A program made the position numbers and the translations under genes. From contig JAENIT010000107.1 in assembly GCA_016844365.1 (NCBI GenBank), positions 1 through 6,418 on the forward strand: a stretch of 6,418 nucleotides of DNA, read 5' to 3'. Source of the DNA: Dehalococcoidia bacterium. GTDB lineage: Bacteria > Chloroflexota > Dehalococcoidia > SHYD01 > SHYC01. Numbering within the stretch: the stretch's first letter is position 1; each line of letters begins with the position of its first letter. The notes beneath the pieces were generated by a model that saw only the letters and a program-made list of their open reading frames with translations, was not told the origin of the DNA and ran no database searches. This document shows positions 6,133 through 6,418 of this stretch, in pieces.

Positions 6133-6418
6133 TCACCGTCGCTGACGGCCACCTGTTCGCTCATAGCACTCCTGGCAATAGACCGGGCGATCGCCCCTGG
6201 GCTGGAAGGGCACTTCGGTCTGCTTGCCGCACTGGGCGCATACCGCAGGGTACATCTCTCGCCTGTACCCGCCGCCGCCGCCGCCGCCGCCGCAATATCC
6301 ACCACCGCCGGAGCTGTACCCGCCTGAAGAGCGGTTGTCGCGACGACTCTGACGACAGGATGTGCAACGCTTGGGCTCGTTAGTGTAGCCCTTCTGAGCG
6401 TGATACTCCTGGTCCTCA
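6133..6418 (-). CDS. CxxC zinc-ribbon protein with poly-glycine linker, N-terminus cut by window edge
   Basis: The minus strand is open from the window edge to TGA at 6133-6135 and gives the C-terminal 94 residues of a cysteine-rich protein. The visible part starts with EDQEYHAQKGYTNEPKRC, matching the known zinc-ribbon domain in which E-x-E-F/Y...KGF/YTNEPxRCxxCR follows an N-terminal CxxC. That N-terminal pair must lie just beyond the edge. Its partner CxxC is at fragment residues 18/21. A Gly/Ser/Tyr-rich linker with eight consecutive glycines follows (43-50). A second zinc ribbon then has CxxC at 60/63 and 81/84 in the context REMYPAVCAQC and GDRPVYCQEC. The C-terminus is Arg-rich. Such proteins occur widely in Chloroflexota and other bacteria. 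Function is unestablished, and nucleic-acid binding is a guess from the zinc ribbons and basic residues. It is convergent with typA. Confidence 0.9.
   Translation of the reverse strand, partial: EDQEYHAQKGYTNEPKRCTSCRQSRRDNRSSGGYSSGGGGYCGGGGGGGGYRREMYPAVCAQCGKQTEVPFQPRGDRPVYCQECYERTGGRQRR
6271..6291. repeat. (GCC)7 trinucleotide tract
   Basis: Seven uninterrupted GCC units, which read as GGC on the minus strand, encode seven of the eight consecutive glycines in the zinc-ribbon protein linker. All seven use the same codon, so the tract could vary in length by slippage without breaking the frame. Confidence 0.9.

Noticed and set aside
6161..6367. Minus-strand 68-codon frame with an Arg run
   Set aside because: It lies in a different frame from the zinc-ribbon protein on the same strand. 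The Arg run is the GGC repeat read out of frame, and the zinc-ribbon frame has eight-residue-scale conserved motifs and ordered CxxC pairs.
6084..6383. Plus-strand 99-codon frame at the right edge
   Set aside because: It is antisense to the zinc-ribbon protein. Its Arg run is just the reverse reading of the GCC repeat.

Overview
The window looks like a bacterial chromosome segment with moderately high GC in the genes and AT-rich gaps. Promoters are of the sigma-70 type and Shine-Dalgarno sites are clear. The gene mix is a YqjM-type ene-reductase, a DUF35/thiolase-like pair, small phosphoesterases, TypA and a Gly-rich CxxC zinc-ribbon protein. To me this suggests a Chloroflexota lineage (Dehalococcoidia/SAR202-like), but that rests on remembered family resemblance and is tentative. 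No tRNA, rRNA, CRISPR array, transposase, integrase or phage gene was seen.

Left part (1-2583): an Old Yellow Enzyme-family FMN oxidoreductase runs leftward off the window edge from a start at 475. A divergent control region of about 340 bp follows, holding a perfect 8+8 bp dyad and a near-consensus promoter. That promoter drives a two-gene unit: a DUF35 zinc-ribbon/OB-fold protein and a thiolase-superfamily protein that lacks the usual catalytic histidines. This pairing is known from acyl-CoA thiolase-like and retro-aldolase complexes such as Ltp2-ChsH2. Together with the divergent ene-reductase it suggests catabolism of an unsaturated or branched carbonyl/acyl-CoA substrate. A long hairpin closes the unit.

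Middle part (2591-3605): a second promoter (TTGACT-18-TATACT) precedes a short operon. It encodes a capless HAD-type phosphatase with a TTG start and, 16 bp on, a YfcE/MJ0936-like metallophosphoesterase in which two expected metal ligands are replaced. A stretch of about 590 bp without a convincing gene follows.

Right part (4091-6418): an extended -10 promoter, with a 10-bp palindrome at its -35 position, precedes a full-length typA/bipA GTPase gene. A perfect 20-bp hairpin separates typA from a convergent partial gene at the right edge. That gene encodes a CxxC zinc-ribbon protein with a poly-glycine linker made by a (GCC)7 tract. The two genes cut by the window edges (1-475 and 6133-6418, both minus strand) were found by translating the edges directly.

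No clearly new multi-gene system is evident. The most interesting points are the altered active sites of the thiolase-like protein and the metallophosphoesterase, and the two palindromic sites in control regions.
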